From Empedobacter stercoris (GTDB taxonomy: Bacteria > Bacteroidota > Bacteroidia > Flavobacteriales > Weeksellaceae), in the NCBI RefSeq assembly GCF_025244765.1, contig NZ_CP104209.1:2796501-2860500 (forward strand): a stretch of DNA of 64,000 nt. Reading direction: 5' to 3'. Below, piece by piece: positions 36,203 to 44,883 of the stretch. The notes under the pieces are model-generated. The model was not told the origin of the DNA. It did not search any database and saw nothing but the letters and a program-made list of their open reading frames with translations. The number at the start of each line of letters is the position of its first letter. Within the stretch, counting starts at the first letter, position 1. The position numbers and the translations under genes were made by a program.

Positions 36203-36655
36203 ATGATAAATGTAACAATACGAGAGGCAAGAAAAGAAGATTGTCCTCGAATTTTAGAGTTAATTCACGAATTGGCTTTATATGAAAAAGCACCTGAAGA
36301 AGTTACAGTAACTTTAGAAGAAATGGAAGAATGTGGCTTCGGAGAAAAACCAGTTTGGGGATCTTTGGTAGCAGAAGTAGATGGTAAAGTGGAAGGAATC
36401 GCGTTACACTATGATCGTTATTCAACTTGGAAAGGTCGTCGATTATATTTAGAGGATTTAATTGTAACAGAAAAAATGCGTGGATCTGGAATTGGAAAAT
36501 TATTGTTAGATGAGTTAATTGCGTACGGAAAAGCAAATAATTACCACGGAATGGTTTGGCAAGTTTTAGATTGGAATGAGCCTGCAATCAATTTCTACAA
36601 AAAATACAACGCTGATTTTGATCCAGAATGGATTAATGTCTCAGTTAATTTTTAA
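36203..36655 (+). CDS. GNAT-family N-acetyltransferase
   Basis: The 150-aa protein shows the GNAT fold: N-terminal IREARKEDCPRILELIHELA, strand 4 LYLEDLIVTEKMRGSGIGKL with the acetyl-CoA loop (R/Q-x-x-G-x-G as RGSGIG), and the C-terminal WNEPAINFYKKY. It looks like the diamine/thialysine acetyltransferase subgroup (SSAT-like), but the substrate cannot be fixed. A convergent rRNA/tRNA methyltransferase gene follows with a shared terminator. Confidence 0.92.
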   Translation: MINVTIREARKEDCPRILELIHELALYEKAPEEVTVTLEEMEECGFGEKPVWGSLVAEVDGKVEGIALHYDRYSTWKGRRLYLEDLIVTEKMRGSGIGKLLLDELIAYGKANNYHGMVWQVLDWNEPAINFYKKYNADFDPEWINVSVNF

Positions 36656-36661
36656 AATAAT

Positions 36662-36698
36662 AAAAAACTCCAAATTTTATGAAATTTGGAGTTTTTAT
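36662..36698. terminator. Bidirectional terminator between GNAT and trmH-like genes
   Basis: AAAAACTCCAAATTT pairs with AAATTTGGAGTTTTT; T-runs on both strands. Confidence 0.85.
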
Positions 36699-36715
36699 TT
36701 TCGCTTAACGCTTAA

Positions 36716-37249
36716 CTATTTCATAAATCCTTCATACCATTTCCATAAAATAATTCCAGTACAAACCGAAACATTTAACGAATGTTTTGTACCAGATTGC
36801 GGAATTTCAATACATGTATCACATTGGTCAATGATAGATTGTTGTACACCATCCACTTCATTTCCCATGATAATTGCATATTTCTGAGATTGATCAATTT
36901 CAAATTCATTCAATAAAACAGAACCTTCCGTTTGTTCAATTGTTACAATTTGATAACCTTCTTCTTTTAGTTTGGCAACCAATTCATTCGAATCTTTTAC
37001 ATATTCCCAATCTACTGAGTTTTCTGCACCAATTGCTGTTTTATGAATTTCTTTATGTGGAGGCGTTGCCGTAATTCCACACAAATAAATTTTATCAATC
37101 AAAAAAGCATCTGATGTTCTAAAAACTGCCCCAACATTGTGCATACTCCTTACATTGTCCAAAACAACAACGATTGGATTTTTTTCTATTTCTTTATATT
37201 CTTCGGTCGAAACTCGACCTAATTCATCTAATTTTAGTTTTCTCATCAC
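36716..37249 (-). CDS. SpoU/TrmH-family RNA 2'-O-methyltransferase
   Basis: This SPOUT methyltransferase transfers a methyl group from SAM to ribose of tRNA or rRNA. The 177-aa protein has motif 1 LDNVRSMHNVGAVFRTSDAF, motif 2 YAIIMGNEVDGVQQ and motif 3 CIEIPQSGTKHSLNVSV, forming the knotted SAM site. The small size and lack of an extra RNA-binding domain fit TrmH/TrmL-like enzymes; the target nucleotide cannot be told. It diverges from mutS with 41 bp between the starts. Confidence 0.93.
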   Translation of the reverse strand: MMRKLKLDELGRVSTEEYKEIEKNPIVVVLDNVRSMHNVGAVFRTSDAFLIDKIYLCGITATPPHKEIHKTAIGAENSVDWEYVKDSNELVAKLKEEGYQIVTIEQTEGSVLLNEFEIDQSQKYAIIMGNEVDGVQQSIIDQCDTCIEIPQSGTKHSLNVSVCTGIILWKWYEGFMK

Positions 37250-37290
37250 TTCGTTTTTGACTAACTTAGCTGTTCAAAAGTTATAATAAT

Positions 37291-39882
37291 TTGACAAAAG
37301 TAGTAAAGAATAAGGAAACTCCACTTATGAAGCAGTATAATCAAATCAAGGCGAAATATCCTGATGCGATGTTATTATTCAGAGTTGGAGATTTTTACGA
37401 AACATTTGGAGAAGATGCAGTGCGTGCTTCGCGTATTTTAGATATTGTGCTAACAAAACGTGCTAACGGTTCTGATAATAGTGAATTAGCTGGTTTTCCG
37501 CATCATAGTTTAAATACCTATTTACCAAAATTGGTAAAAGCGGGATTACGTGTAGCAATCTGTGATCAGCTCGAAGATCCTAAAACGGTAAAGGGAATTG
37601 TAAAACGTGGTGTAACCGAATTAATCACGCCTGGTGTGGCGTTGCAAGATGAGGTGCTGTCTTCAAAATCGAATAACTTTTTGATGGCTGTACACGAAGG
37701 TTCAAAATCGTTTGGAATTGCTTTATTAGATGTTTCGACAGGAGAATTTTTGGTTTCAGAAGGTCAAGAAGATCAGGTTGCGAAAATTATTCAATCGTTT
37801 CGTCCAAGTGAAGTCATTTATCAAAAACGGGTCAAATATAATTTTTCTGATGTCAAAAGTAAATTTTTATTAGATGATTGGGCTTTTCAATATGATTTTG
37901 CGATTGATAAACTAACAAGTTTATTCAAAACAAAGAATTTGAAAGGTTTTGGAATCGAAGATCTAAAAGAAGGAATCATTTCAGCAGGTGCGATTTTAGC
38001 TTATTTAGATGATACGCATCATTTCGAAATTCAACATATTACTTCAATCCAACGCCTTAATCAAGAGAATTTTGTGTGGATGGATCCCTTTACCATTCGC
38101 AATCTTGAGTTGGTTTATTCACCACATCCAAAAGGAGTTACGTTACTGAATATTTTAGATGATACCAAAACACCAATGGGTGCACGTTTGCTAAATCGTT
38201 GGATGGTGATGGTATTGAAAGATTTAAAATCGATTCAACGTCGTCAGAATATTGTCGAATATTTCTATAAATTTGGTGATTTACGTTATGATTTGCGTGA
38301 AAAATTGGCTCAATTAACAGATTTAGAGCGATTAGCTGGAAAAGTTTCAACTGGTAAAATTACGCCACGACAATTATTGCAATTGGCGCAAAGTTTGAAA
38401 ATTTCGGAAGATATAAAAGAGGTTGCTGAACAATCGAATATCAAAGAAGTATCAGATTTATTTAGACGAATCGAACCAATTGAAAAATTGACTCAAAAGA
38501 TTTTCGATTCGCTTACAGACGAACCCCCTCATCAGATTGTCAAAGGAAATGTAATTCGAGAAGGTATTTCGGAAGAATTGGATCGCTTACGTAAAATTCA
38601 ATTTTCTGGAAAAGATTTTTTAGATCAGATGTGTCAACGTGAAACAGAACGAACTGGAATTTCATCGTTGAAAATTGCGTTTAATAATGTATTTGGATAT
38701 TATATCGAAGTTCGAAATACACACAAAGATAAGGTACCGGAAGAATGGATTCGAAAGCAAACATTGGTCAATGCAGAACGCTATATCACGGAAGAATTAA
38801 AAGAATATGAAACACAGATTTTAGGTGCAGAAGAGAAAATTTTAGCCATTGAAAATCAGTTGTTTATTGATCTTCTACAAGAAATTATTACCAAACTTTT
38901 ACCTATTCAACAAATAGCAAAAGCCATTGCTTTTTTAGATGTTCTATCCACTTTTGCAGAAATTGCGGAAAAGAATTCGTATTCCAAACCTTCTCTTAAT
39001 GATGGTTTTGAATTAAATATAAAAGAAGGTCGCCATGCAGTTATTGAACAACAATTACCAATTGGAGAACAATATGTATCGAATAATGTTGAGTTAAATT
39101 CAGAAAATCAACAAATTATTATGATTACTGGACCCAATATGTCTGGTAAATCGGCACTTTTACGTCAAACAGCGTTGATAGTCTTGATGGCGCAAATGGG
39201 AAGTTTTGTTCCAGCACAAGCTGCTAAATTAGGTATAATAGATAAAGTTTTTACGCGAGTTGGAGCTTCAGATAATATTTCTTCAGGCGAATCTACGTTT
39301 ATGGTCGAAATGAATGAAACAGCAAGTATCTTAAATAACATTTCGGAACGAAGTTTGATTTTGTTGGATGAAATTGGTCGAGGAACTTCAACGTACGATG
39401 GAATTTCGATTGCATGGGCAATTGCAGAATTTTTACATCAAAGTGCGTTGAAACCAAAAACATTATTTGCAACGCATTACCATGAATTAAATGAAATGTC
39501 GAAATCAATGGAACGTATCAAGAATTTTAATGTTAGTATTAAAGAAACAAAAGATACGATTTTATTTTTGAGAAAATTAGTTCCTGGGGGAAGCGAGCAT
39601 AGTTTTGGTATACATGTTGCTAAAATGGCGGGGATGCCAAAACGAGTGGTGGATAGAGCCAATGATGTGTTGAAAGTTTTGGAAGCGACCAAAACAGATG
39701 AAGGAATTTCCAATAAAACGGAGAAAATAACGCAAGATAATATGCAGTTAAGTTTCTTTCAGTTGGATGATCCAATTTTAGAATCGATTCGTGAAGAGAT
39801 TATGAACACAGATATTAATACTTTAACACCTGTTGAAGCATTGATGAAGCTGAATGAAATTAAAAAGAAACTCGGTAAATAA
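37291..39882 (+). CDS. mutS: DNA mismatch repair protein MutS
   Basis: MutS recognises mismatches and starts repair. The 863-aa protein has the mismatch-binding domain I with LLFRVGDFYETFGEDA (Phe-x-Glu), connector, lever and clamp domains, and the ATPase with Walker A TGPNMSGKSALLRQ (about residue 613), STFMVEMNETASIL, and Walker B LILLDEIGRGTSTYDG. The start is TTG at 37291 (MTKVVKNKETPLMKQY); the next in-frame ATG is 12 codons later at 37327 and would shorten the conserved N-terminus. Confidence 0.96.
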   Translation: MTKVVKNKETPLMKQYNQIKAKYPDAMLLFRVGDFYETFGEDAVRASRILDIVLTKRANGSDNSELAGFPHHSLNTYLPKLVKAGLRVAICDQLEDPKTVKGIVKRGVTELITPGVALQDEVLSSKSNNFLMAVHEGSKSFGIALLDVSTGEFLVSEGQEDQVAKIIQSFRPSEVIYQKRVKYNFSDVKSKFLLDDWAFQYDFAIDKLTSLFKTKNLKGFGIEDLKEGIISAGAILAYLDDTHHFEIQHITSIQRLNQENFVWMDPFTIRNLELVYSPHPKGVTLLNILDDTKTPMGARLLNRWMVMVLKDLKSIQRRQNIVEYFYKFGDLRYDLREKLAQLTDLERLAGKVSTGKITPRQLLQLAQSLKISEDIKEVAEQSNIKEVSDLFRRIEPIEKLTQKIFDSLTDEPPHQIVKGNVIREGISEELDRLRKIQFSGKDFLDQMCQRETERTGISSLKIAFNNVFGYYIEVRNTHKDKVPEEWIRKQTLVNAERYITEELKEYETQILGAEEKILAIENQLFIDLLQEIITKLLPIQQIAKAIAFLDVLSTFAEIAEKNSYSKPSLNDGFELNIKEGRHAVIEQQLPIGEQYVSNNVELNSENQQIIMITGPNMSGKSALLRQTALIVLMAQMGSFVPAQAAKLGIIDKVFTRVGASDNISSGESTFMVEMNETASILNNISERSLILLDEIGRGTSTYDGISIAWAIAEFLHQSALKPKTLFATHYHELNEMSKSMERIKNFNVSIKETKDTILFLRKLVPGGSEHSFGIHVAKMAGMPKRVVDRANDVLKVLEATKTDEGISNKTEKITQDNMQLSFFQLDDPILESIREEIMNTDINTLTPVEALMKLNEIKKKLGK

Positions 39883-39892
39883 ACTTAAAAAT

Positions 39893-40696
39893 ATGAAAAA
39901 AATAATTTTAACTGTAGCAGGAGCTTTAGTATTAGCTTCATGTGCTACAAATCCTGTCACAGGAAGAAAATCATTATCATTAGTCTCAAATGCAGAATTA
40001 ATGCCAACTGCTTTTACACAATATGATAAAGTATTAAAAGAAGGAAAAGTAATCACAGGTACAACTGATGCAAAAATGGTTCAAACCGTTGGAGACCGTT
40101 TAAAATATGCAGCAGAAAAATATTATCAACAGAAAGGAATTTCGTCTCAATTGCAAGGTTATCAGTGGCAATTTACATTATTACAAGCGAATGAAGTAAA
40201 TGCTTGGTGTATGCCTGGAGGTAAAGTTGCAGTTTATACGGGAATTTTACCTGTAACGAAGGATGCAACAGGTTTAGCGGTTGTGTTAGGTCACGAAATT
40301 GGTCACGCTTTGGCTGGACATAGTGCGGAGCAAGCTTCTCAGCAAATGGCAGCACAAGGTTTAGGACAAATAGTTGGAGGATCCATTGGAAACGCAGAAT
40401 ATGCAAAAGTTTTTGAACAATTATATCCAGCAGTAGGACAAGGAGTTTTATTGAGTTATTCTCGTAAAATGGAATTAGATGCTGATGTCACAGGATTATA
40501 TTTAATGGCGATGGCTGGTTATGATCCCACTCAAGCAATACCTTTCTGGGAACGTATGGCAGCAAAAAGTGGAAATGCTGGAGTTTCAGAATTTTTGAGT
40601 ACTCACCCTTCTGATGCAACACGTATTTCGAAAATTAAAGAATCATTACCAACAGCAATTGCTTATTACAACGCAAGTCCGTATAAAGGAAAATAG
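39893..40696 (+). CDS. M48-family metallopeptidase lipoprotein
   Basis: ATG 39893 is chosen because it gives a lipoprotein signal MKKIILTVAGALVLASCAT with the lipobox LASC; a start at 39854 would lie within mutS. The 267-aa protein contains the zinc motif VVLGHEIGHALAGHSAEQ (HExxH) and SRKMELDADVTGLYLMAMAG, whose Glu is the third ligand, as in BepA/LoiP-type periplasmic proteases. It is likely anchored to the outer membrane and acts in envelope quality control. It lies 10 bp past mutS. Confidence 0.93.
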   Translation: MKKIILTVAGALVLASCATNPVTGRKSLSLVSNAELMPTAFTQYDKVLKEGKVITGTTDAKMVQTVGDRLKYAAEKYYQQKGISSQLQGYQWQFTLLQANEVNAWCMPGGKVAVYTGILPVTKDATGLAVVLGHEIGHALAGHSAEQASQQMAAQGLGQIVGGSIGNAEYAKVFEQLYPAVGQGVLLSYSRKMELDADVTGLYLMAMAGYDPTQAIPFWERMAAKSGNAGVSEFLSTHPSDATRISKIKESLPTAIAYYNASPYKGK

Positions 40697-40724
40697 AATA
40701 GTTTTTATTCATTTTAAAAATATA

Positions 40725-40761
40725 AGCGAGTTAATTTGATAAATTGACTCGCTTTTTTTAT
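40725..40761 (+). terminator. Terminator after the M48 gene
   Basis: GCGAGTtAATTT.. pairs with ..AAATTgACTCGC, then a T-run. Confidence 0.8.
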
Positions 40762-40786
40762 ATTTAATTTCAAAACCACAATTAAA

Positions 40787-42691
40787 ATGATAAATGATTT
40801 TAGAATTAATTCGTTTTCTGAATACAAGAAAGCGTACAGAAAAAGTACTAAAGATCCCGAGAAATTTTGGGACAAAATAGCCGAAAACTTCGTTTGGCAC
40901 CAAAGATGGGACAAAACTTTGGAATATAATTTTGAAACAGCGGATTTCAAATGGTTTCAAGGAGGTAAGTTAAATATTACGGAAAATATTTTAGATCGTC
41001 ATTTAGAAAAAAATGGAAATAAAACAGCCTTAATTTGGGAACCGAATAATCCATTAGAAGAAACTCGAATTATTACGTATCGTCAATTGCATTCAAAAGT
41101 TTGTCAATTTGCAAATGTGTTAAAAAACAATGGCGTACAAAAAGGCGATCGTGTGTGTATTTATATGCCAATGATTCCAGAATTAGCGATTGCGATGTTA
41201 GCTTGTGCAAGAATTGGAGCGGTGCATTCTATTGTTTTTGCAGGTTTTTCTTCTGCTGCAATCGCATCTCGTATCAATGATGCACAATGTAAAGTTTTGG
41301 TTACTGCCAATGAAGTTTTTCGTGGTACAAAATCAATCAACTTAAAAGCAATTTGTGATGAAGCGTTAAAAGTCTGTCCTTCTATTCAAACTTGTATCGT
41401 TTATCGTCGTGCAATAGAACCAACTTCTATGTTCGGTGGGCGCGATAAATTTTGGGTTGATGAAATGTATAAAGTAAATAATAGTTGTCCAGCAGAAATA
41501 ATGGATGCAGAAGATCCATTGTTTATTTTATATACTTCGGGTTCTACTGGAAAACCAAAAGGAATGGTGCATACATGTGGAGGGTATATGGTTGAAACGG
41601 CTTATTCATTTGACAATATTTTTCAAATGGATAAAAACGATATTTATTGGTGTACAGCGGATATCGGTTGGATTACAGGACACAGTTACATTATTTATGG
41701 TCCATTGGCTTGTGGAGCAACCTCGGTTATGTTCGAAGGAATTCCAAGTTTTCCTGATTTTGGACGTTTTTGGGAAATTGTCGAAAAATTAAAAGTTACC
41801 CATTTTTATACTGCTCCAACAGCAGTTCGTTCATTAGCTCGTGAATCATTAGACTATGTAGAAAAATATGATTTATCAAGTCTAAAAGTTTTAGGGTCAG
41901 TTGGAGAACCAATCAACGAAGAAGCATGGCATTGGTTAAATGATTATGTAGGGAAAGGAAATTGTCCGATTGTCGATACATGGTGGCAAACCGAAACAGG
42001 ATCAATTATGATTTCGCCTTTGGCAGGAATTACACCATTACGACCTACATTTGCAACGTTGCCATTACCAGGAATTCAGCCCGTTTTAATGGATGATAAT
42101 GGACATGAAGTAGAAACAATCAACGAAAAAGCAGAAGGTCGTTTGGCGATTAAGTTTCCTTGGCCTTCTATGGCAAGAACTATTTATGGAGATCATAAAC
42201 GTTACGTCGAAACCTATTTTTCTACTTTTCCGGGATATTATTTTACAGGCGATGGCGCTTACCGAGATGCGATGGACAATTATAGAATTACAGGTAGAGT
42301 AGATGATGTCGTGATTGTTTCTGGACATAATCTTGGTACAGCACCTGTTGAAAATGCAATCAACCAAAATGAAGCAGTTGCAGAGAGTGCAGTTGTAGGT
42401 TTTCCACATGATATTAAAGGAAATGCGTTGTATGCATTTGTGATTTTACAAGATGGTGTAGAAGTTTCGAAAGAATTAGATGCAGAAATTAAAAATGAAG
42501 TGGCACATCTCATTGGACCAATTGCAAAACCAGATAAAATTCAGTTTGTATCAGGTTTACCAAAAACACGAAGCGGAAAAATTATGCGTCGTATTTTGAG
42601 AAAAATCGCCAGTGATGAAACTGATTTTGGAGACACTTCAACGTTGTTAGATCCAGATATTGTTACAATAATTCAAAAAGGAAAAATTTAA
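40787..42691 (+). CDS. acs: Acetyl-CoA synthetase (acetate-CoA ligase)
   Basis: Acs activates acetate to acetyl-CoA via acetyl-AMP. The 634-aa protein has the N-terminal acyl-CoA synthetase region WDKIAENFVWHQRWDK, the P-loop-like LFILYTSGSTGKPKGMVHT, DTWWQTETGSIMISP, YFTGDGAYRD, and the C-terminal PKTRSGKIMRRILRKI, where the Lys is the conserved regulatory/catalytic acetylation site. It is monocistronic between two terminators. Propionyl-CoA synthetase is less likely given the TWWQTE motif and length. Confidence 0.95.
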   Translation: MINDFRINSFSEYKKAYRKSTKDPEKFWDKIAENFVWHQRWDKTLEYNFETADFKWFQGGKLNITENILDRHLEKNGNKTALIWEPNNPLEETRIITYRQLHSKVCQFANVLKNNGVQKGDRVCIYMPMIPELAIAMLACARIGAVHSIVFAGFSSAAIASRINDAQCKVLVTANEVFRGTKSINLKAICDEALKVCPSIQTCIVYRRAIEPTSMFGGRDKFWVDEMYKVNNSCPAEIMDAEDPLFILYTSGSTGKPKGMVHTCGGYMVETAYSFDNIFQMDKNDIYWCTADIGWITGHSYIIYGPLACGATSVMFEGIPSFPDFGRFWEIVEKLKVTHFYTAPTAVRSLARESLDYVEKYDLSSLKVLGSVGEPINEEAWHWLNDYVGKGNCPIVDTWWQTETGSIMISPLAGITPLRPTFATLPLPGIQPVLMDDNGHEVETINEKAEGRLAIKFPWPSMARTIYGDHKRYVETYFSTFPGYYFTGDGAYRDAMDNYRITGRVDDVVIVSGHNLGTAPVENAINQNEAVAESAVVGFPHDIKGNALYAFVILQDGVEVSKELDAEIKNEVAHLIGPIAKPDKIQFVSGLPKTRSGKIMRRILRKIASDETDFGDTSTLLDPDIVTIIQKGKI

Positions 42692-42737
42692 ACTCAGGTT
42701 GAGGTTAAGACTAAATTTAACAAAATAATTTTCAAAA

Positions 42738-42771
42738 CAAAAAGCATTACCCAAAAAGTAATGCTTTTTTG
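42738..42771 (+). terminator. Terminator after acs
   Basis: AAAAAGCATTAC (CCAAAAA) GTAATGCTTTTTT. Confidence 0.88.
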
Positions 42772-42816
42772 GTTTGATTATTTTGTAGTTTAGTGATTAA
42801 AATAGATTAGTTAAGT

Positions 42817-43260
42817 ATGAATAAATTTTTACCCTCTTTGAAAAATGAGAAAGAAGATAAGAAGACAGAATTTTTAAAATGGCTTGGAATTATATTAATT
42901 CTAATTTTTTTATCAGGAATTATTTTTTTTAATCAAAGAAACTCATTAAATGAAATTAAAGAGAAAAGATTATATACTGTTGGAATTATTTCTGGATTCT
43001 CGAAAACAAGATCAATGGAATTTGTTAAGTATATTTATTCATATAATGGACATTCTTATGAAGGAAAGGCTCCTAAAGATATTAGTAAGTTTTCGGTTGG
43101 AGAAAAAGTATTAGTTGTTTATAATCCTGATACACATATTAAATATCTTGTCCCGTATATTATTGACGATTCTATAAAAGAACCTATGAATGGATGGGAA
43201 AAACCACCAATGAATATAACAGATGAAGAGGTTATGAAGTATTTAGAAGATAAATATTAG
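42817..43260 (+). CDS. Hypothetical membrane protein with DUF3592-like segment
   Basis: The 147-aa protein has a charged N-tail (KNEKEDKKTEF), one membrane helix (LGIILILIFLSGIIFF, residues about 24-40) and an outside domain with YSYNGHSYEGKAP and FSVGEKVLVVYNPDTHIKYL. That strand pattern resembles DUF3592-type proteins. The end is acidic. No partner is evident; both neighbours have their own signals. Function unknown. Confidence 0.75.
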   Translation: MNKFLPSLKNEKEDKKTEFLKWLGIILILIFLSGIIFFNQRNSLNEIKEKRLYTVGIISGFSKTRSMEFVKYIYSYNGHSYEGKAPKDISKFSVGEKVLVVYNPDTHIKYLVPYIIDDSIKEPMNGWEKPPMNITDEEVMKYLEDKY

Positions 43261-43325
43261 TTGTTTTTCGGAATAATTTTCTCATCGAAACGCCTTTTAT
43301 ATAGCCAAAGTTTACCACTTTTTTG

Positions 43326-43333
43326 TATTTTTG
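43326..43333 (+). promoter_or_regulatory. -7 box for the O-methyltransferase/NlpC pair
   Basis: TATTTTTG, 16 bp before ATG 43350. Its position overlaps a possible in-frame upstream TTG start and argues against that longer start. Confidence 0.5.
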
Positions 43334-43349
43334 TACACTTTTTAATGGC

Positions 43350-43997
43350 ATGATAAAAATTTCACCAATTTTAGAATCGTATTTAGATCATCACACAGAC
43401 CAAGAACCAGAAATCTTGAGTCGTTTACGTGTTGAAACCTATCAATGTACAACACAACCGCACATGATTTCGGGCGAATACCAAGGTCGCTTGTTAAGTG
43501 TTTTGTCAAAAATTTTAGCACCAAAAACTATTGTTGAATTAGGAACTTTTACAGGTTACGCAACATTGTGTTTGGCAGAAGGTTTGACATCTGATGGAAA
43601 AATCATTACGATGGATAAAAATGATGAATTGGAATATTTGTGCAGAAAATATTTTGATGAATCTGAATTTGCTTCAAAAATTGATTTTAGAATCAATGAT
43701 GCACGCGAAGAATTAGAAACAATCGAGAAAAATTCTGTAGATTTAGCTTTTATTGATGCTGATAAAGAGAGTTATCCTTATTATTTTGAAAAAGTTTTAG
43801 AACTTTTACGTCCAGGAGGAACCATGTTAGTTGACAATGTTTTGTGGTACGGAAAAGTAATGATGGAAGAGGAAGATAAAAAAGATCCTTCGACAAAAAT
43901 TTTGAAAGAATTTAATGAAATGGTAACGAAAGACAAACGAGTAGAGTCAATAATTTTACCAATTCGTGACGGAATTACATTAATCCGAAAAAAATAA
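43350..43997 (+). CDS. SAM-dependent O-methyltransferase (COMT/TrmR-like)
   Basis: The 215-aa class I methyltransferase contains the SAM-binding motif TIVELGTFTGYATLCLAEGL, the acidic loop IITMDKNDE, VDLAFIDADKESYPYYFE and GGTMLVDNVLWYGKV. This is the catechol O-methyltransferase-like family whose bacterial member TrmR methylates tRNA wobble uridine; either role is possible. I start at ATG 43350, giving MIKISPILESYL. Its stop overlaps the start of the NlpC/P60 gene (TAATGA), so the two are translationally coupled. Confidence 0.9.
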   Translation: MIKISPILESYLDHHTDQEPEILSRLRVETYQCTTQPHMISGEYQGRLLSVLSKILAPKTIVELGTFTGYATLCLAEGLTSDGKIITMDKNDELEYLCRKYFDESEFASKIDFRINDAREELETIEKNSVDLAFIDADKESYPYYFEKVLELLRPGGTMLVDNVLWYGKVMMEEEDKKDPSTKILKEFNEMVTKDKRVESIILPIRDGITLIRKK

Positions 43998-44758
43998 TGA
44001 AATACGCTATTTGTCAAGTAAGTGTTGCGCCCTTGCGCTCCGAAGCAAGAGATTCATCAGAAATGGTGAGTCAAGTTTTGTTTGGAGAAAAGTTAATTAT
44101 TTTAGAAGAATTAGAAAAATGGACAAAAGTTCAGTTGACTTTTGATGGATACGAAGGTTGGTTAGATCCGAAACAAATTATTACTATTTCTGAAGAAGAA
44201 TACAACAAAGATTTCATGGAGAAATTTGCAATCAATCCGTACAATCATGCGATGGAAAATGGATTGCCTATGACGTTGACTATTGGAGCTGAAGTTCGAT
44301 CTTTGAACGAAAGTAAGATTCGAATTGGAACAAAATGTTTCGAATATTTTGGCGTATATACTTCTGGTAAAAAATCAAAAGATCAGTTGGTTGAAATAGC
44401 AAAAGCTTACTTAAATGTACCTTATTTGTGGGGTGGTAAATCATCTTTTGGAATAGATTGTTCTGGATTAACACAACAAGTGTACAAAATTGGCGGATAT
44501 AAAATACCACGAGATGCTTATCAACAAGCAGAAATGGGCGAAGTGTTAAGTTTTGTAGAAGAAGCAGAACCTGGTGATTTAGCATTTTTTGATAATGCAG
44601 AAGGTCGTATAATACATGTAGGAATTATGTGTGGTAACGGAAAAGTTTTACATGCACATGGTAAAGTTCGTATTGATCCTATTGATACCAATGGTATTTT
44701 TAATACCGACTCCCAAAAATATTCGCATAAATTAAGATGCATTCGCAAACTTATATAA
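43997..44758 (+). CDS. NlpC/P60-family cysteine peptidase with SH3-like N-terminus
   Basis: The 253-aa protein has an N-terminal bacterial-SH3-like region (VAPLRSEARDSSEMVSQVLF, KWTKVQLTFDGYEGWLDPKQ) and a C-terminal NlpC/P60 domain with LWGGKSSFGIDCSGLTQQVYK (nucleophile C155) and RIIHVGIMCGNGKVLHAHGKV (catalytic His). Such proteins cleave D-Glu-Dap bonds of murein peptides. No signal peptide is visible, so it may act on recycled muropeptides in the cytoplasm. Confidence 0.92.
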   Translation: MKYAICQVSVAPLRSEARDSSEMVSQVLFGEKLIILEELEKWTKVQLTFDGYEGWLDPKQIITISEEEYNKDFMEKFAINPYNHAMENGLPMTLTIGAEVRSLNESKIRIGTKCFEYFGVYTSGKKSKDQLVEIAKAYLNVPYLWGGKSSFGIDCSGLTQQVYKIGGYKIPRDAYQQAEMGEVLSFVEEAEPGDLAFFDNAEGRIIHVGIMCGNGKVLHAHGKVRIDPIDTNGIFNTDSQKYSHKLRCIRKLI

Positions 44759-44799
44759 ACCAAAAAAGACTATTGAATTTCAATAGTCTTTTTTGGTTT
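44758..44799 (+). terminator. Terminator after the NlpC/P60 gene
   Basis: AACCAAAAAAGACTATTGAA pairs with TTCAATAGTCTTTTTTGGTT; a long near-perfect stem starting at the stop codon. Confidence 0.88.
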
Positions 44800-44883
44800 G
44801 AATCTAAATATTAATTAGACGATGTACAAACTCGTTTTTTCATTTGAATTAATTGTATTTTTAAGCTTATATAAATCAGTTCA

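Noticed and set aside
37291-37326. mutS start at ATG 37327 instead of TTG 37291
   Set aside because: The twelve preceding codons (KETPLMKQYN context) match the usual MutS N-terminus, so the TTG start is favoured.
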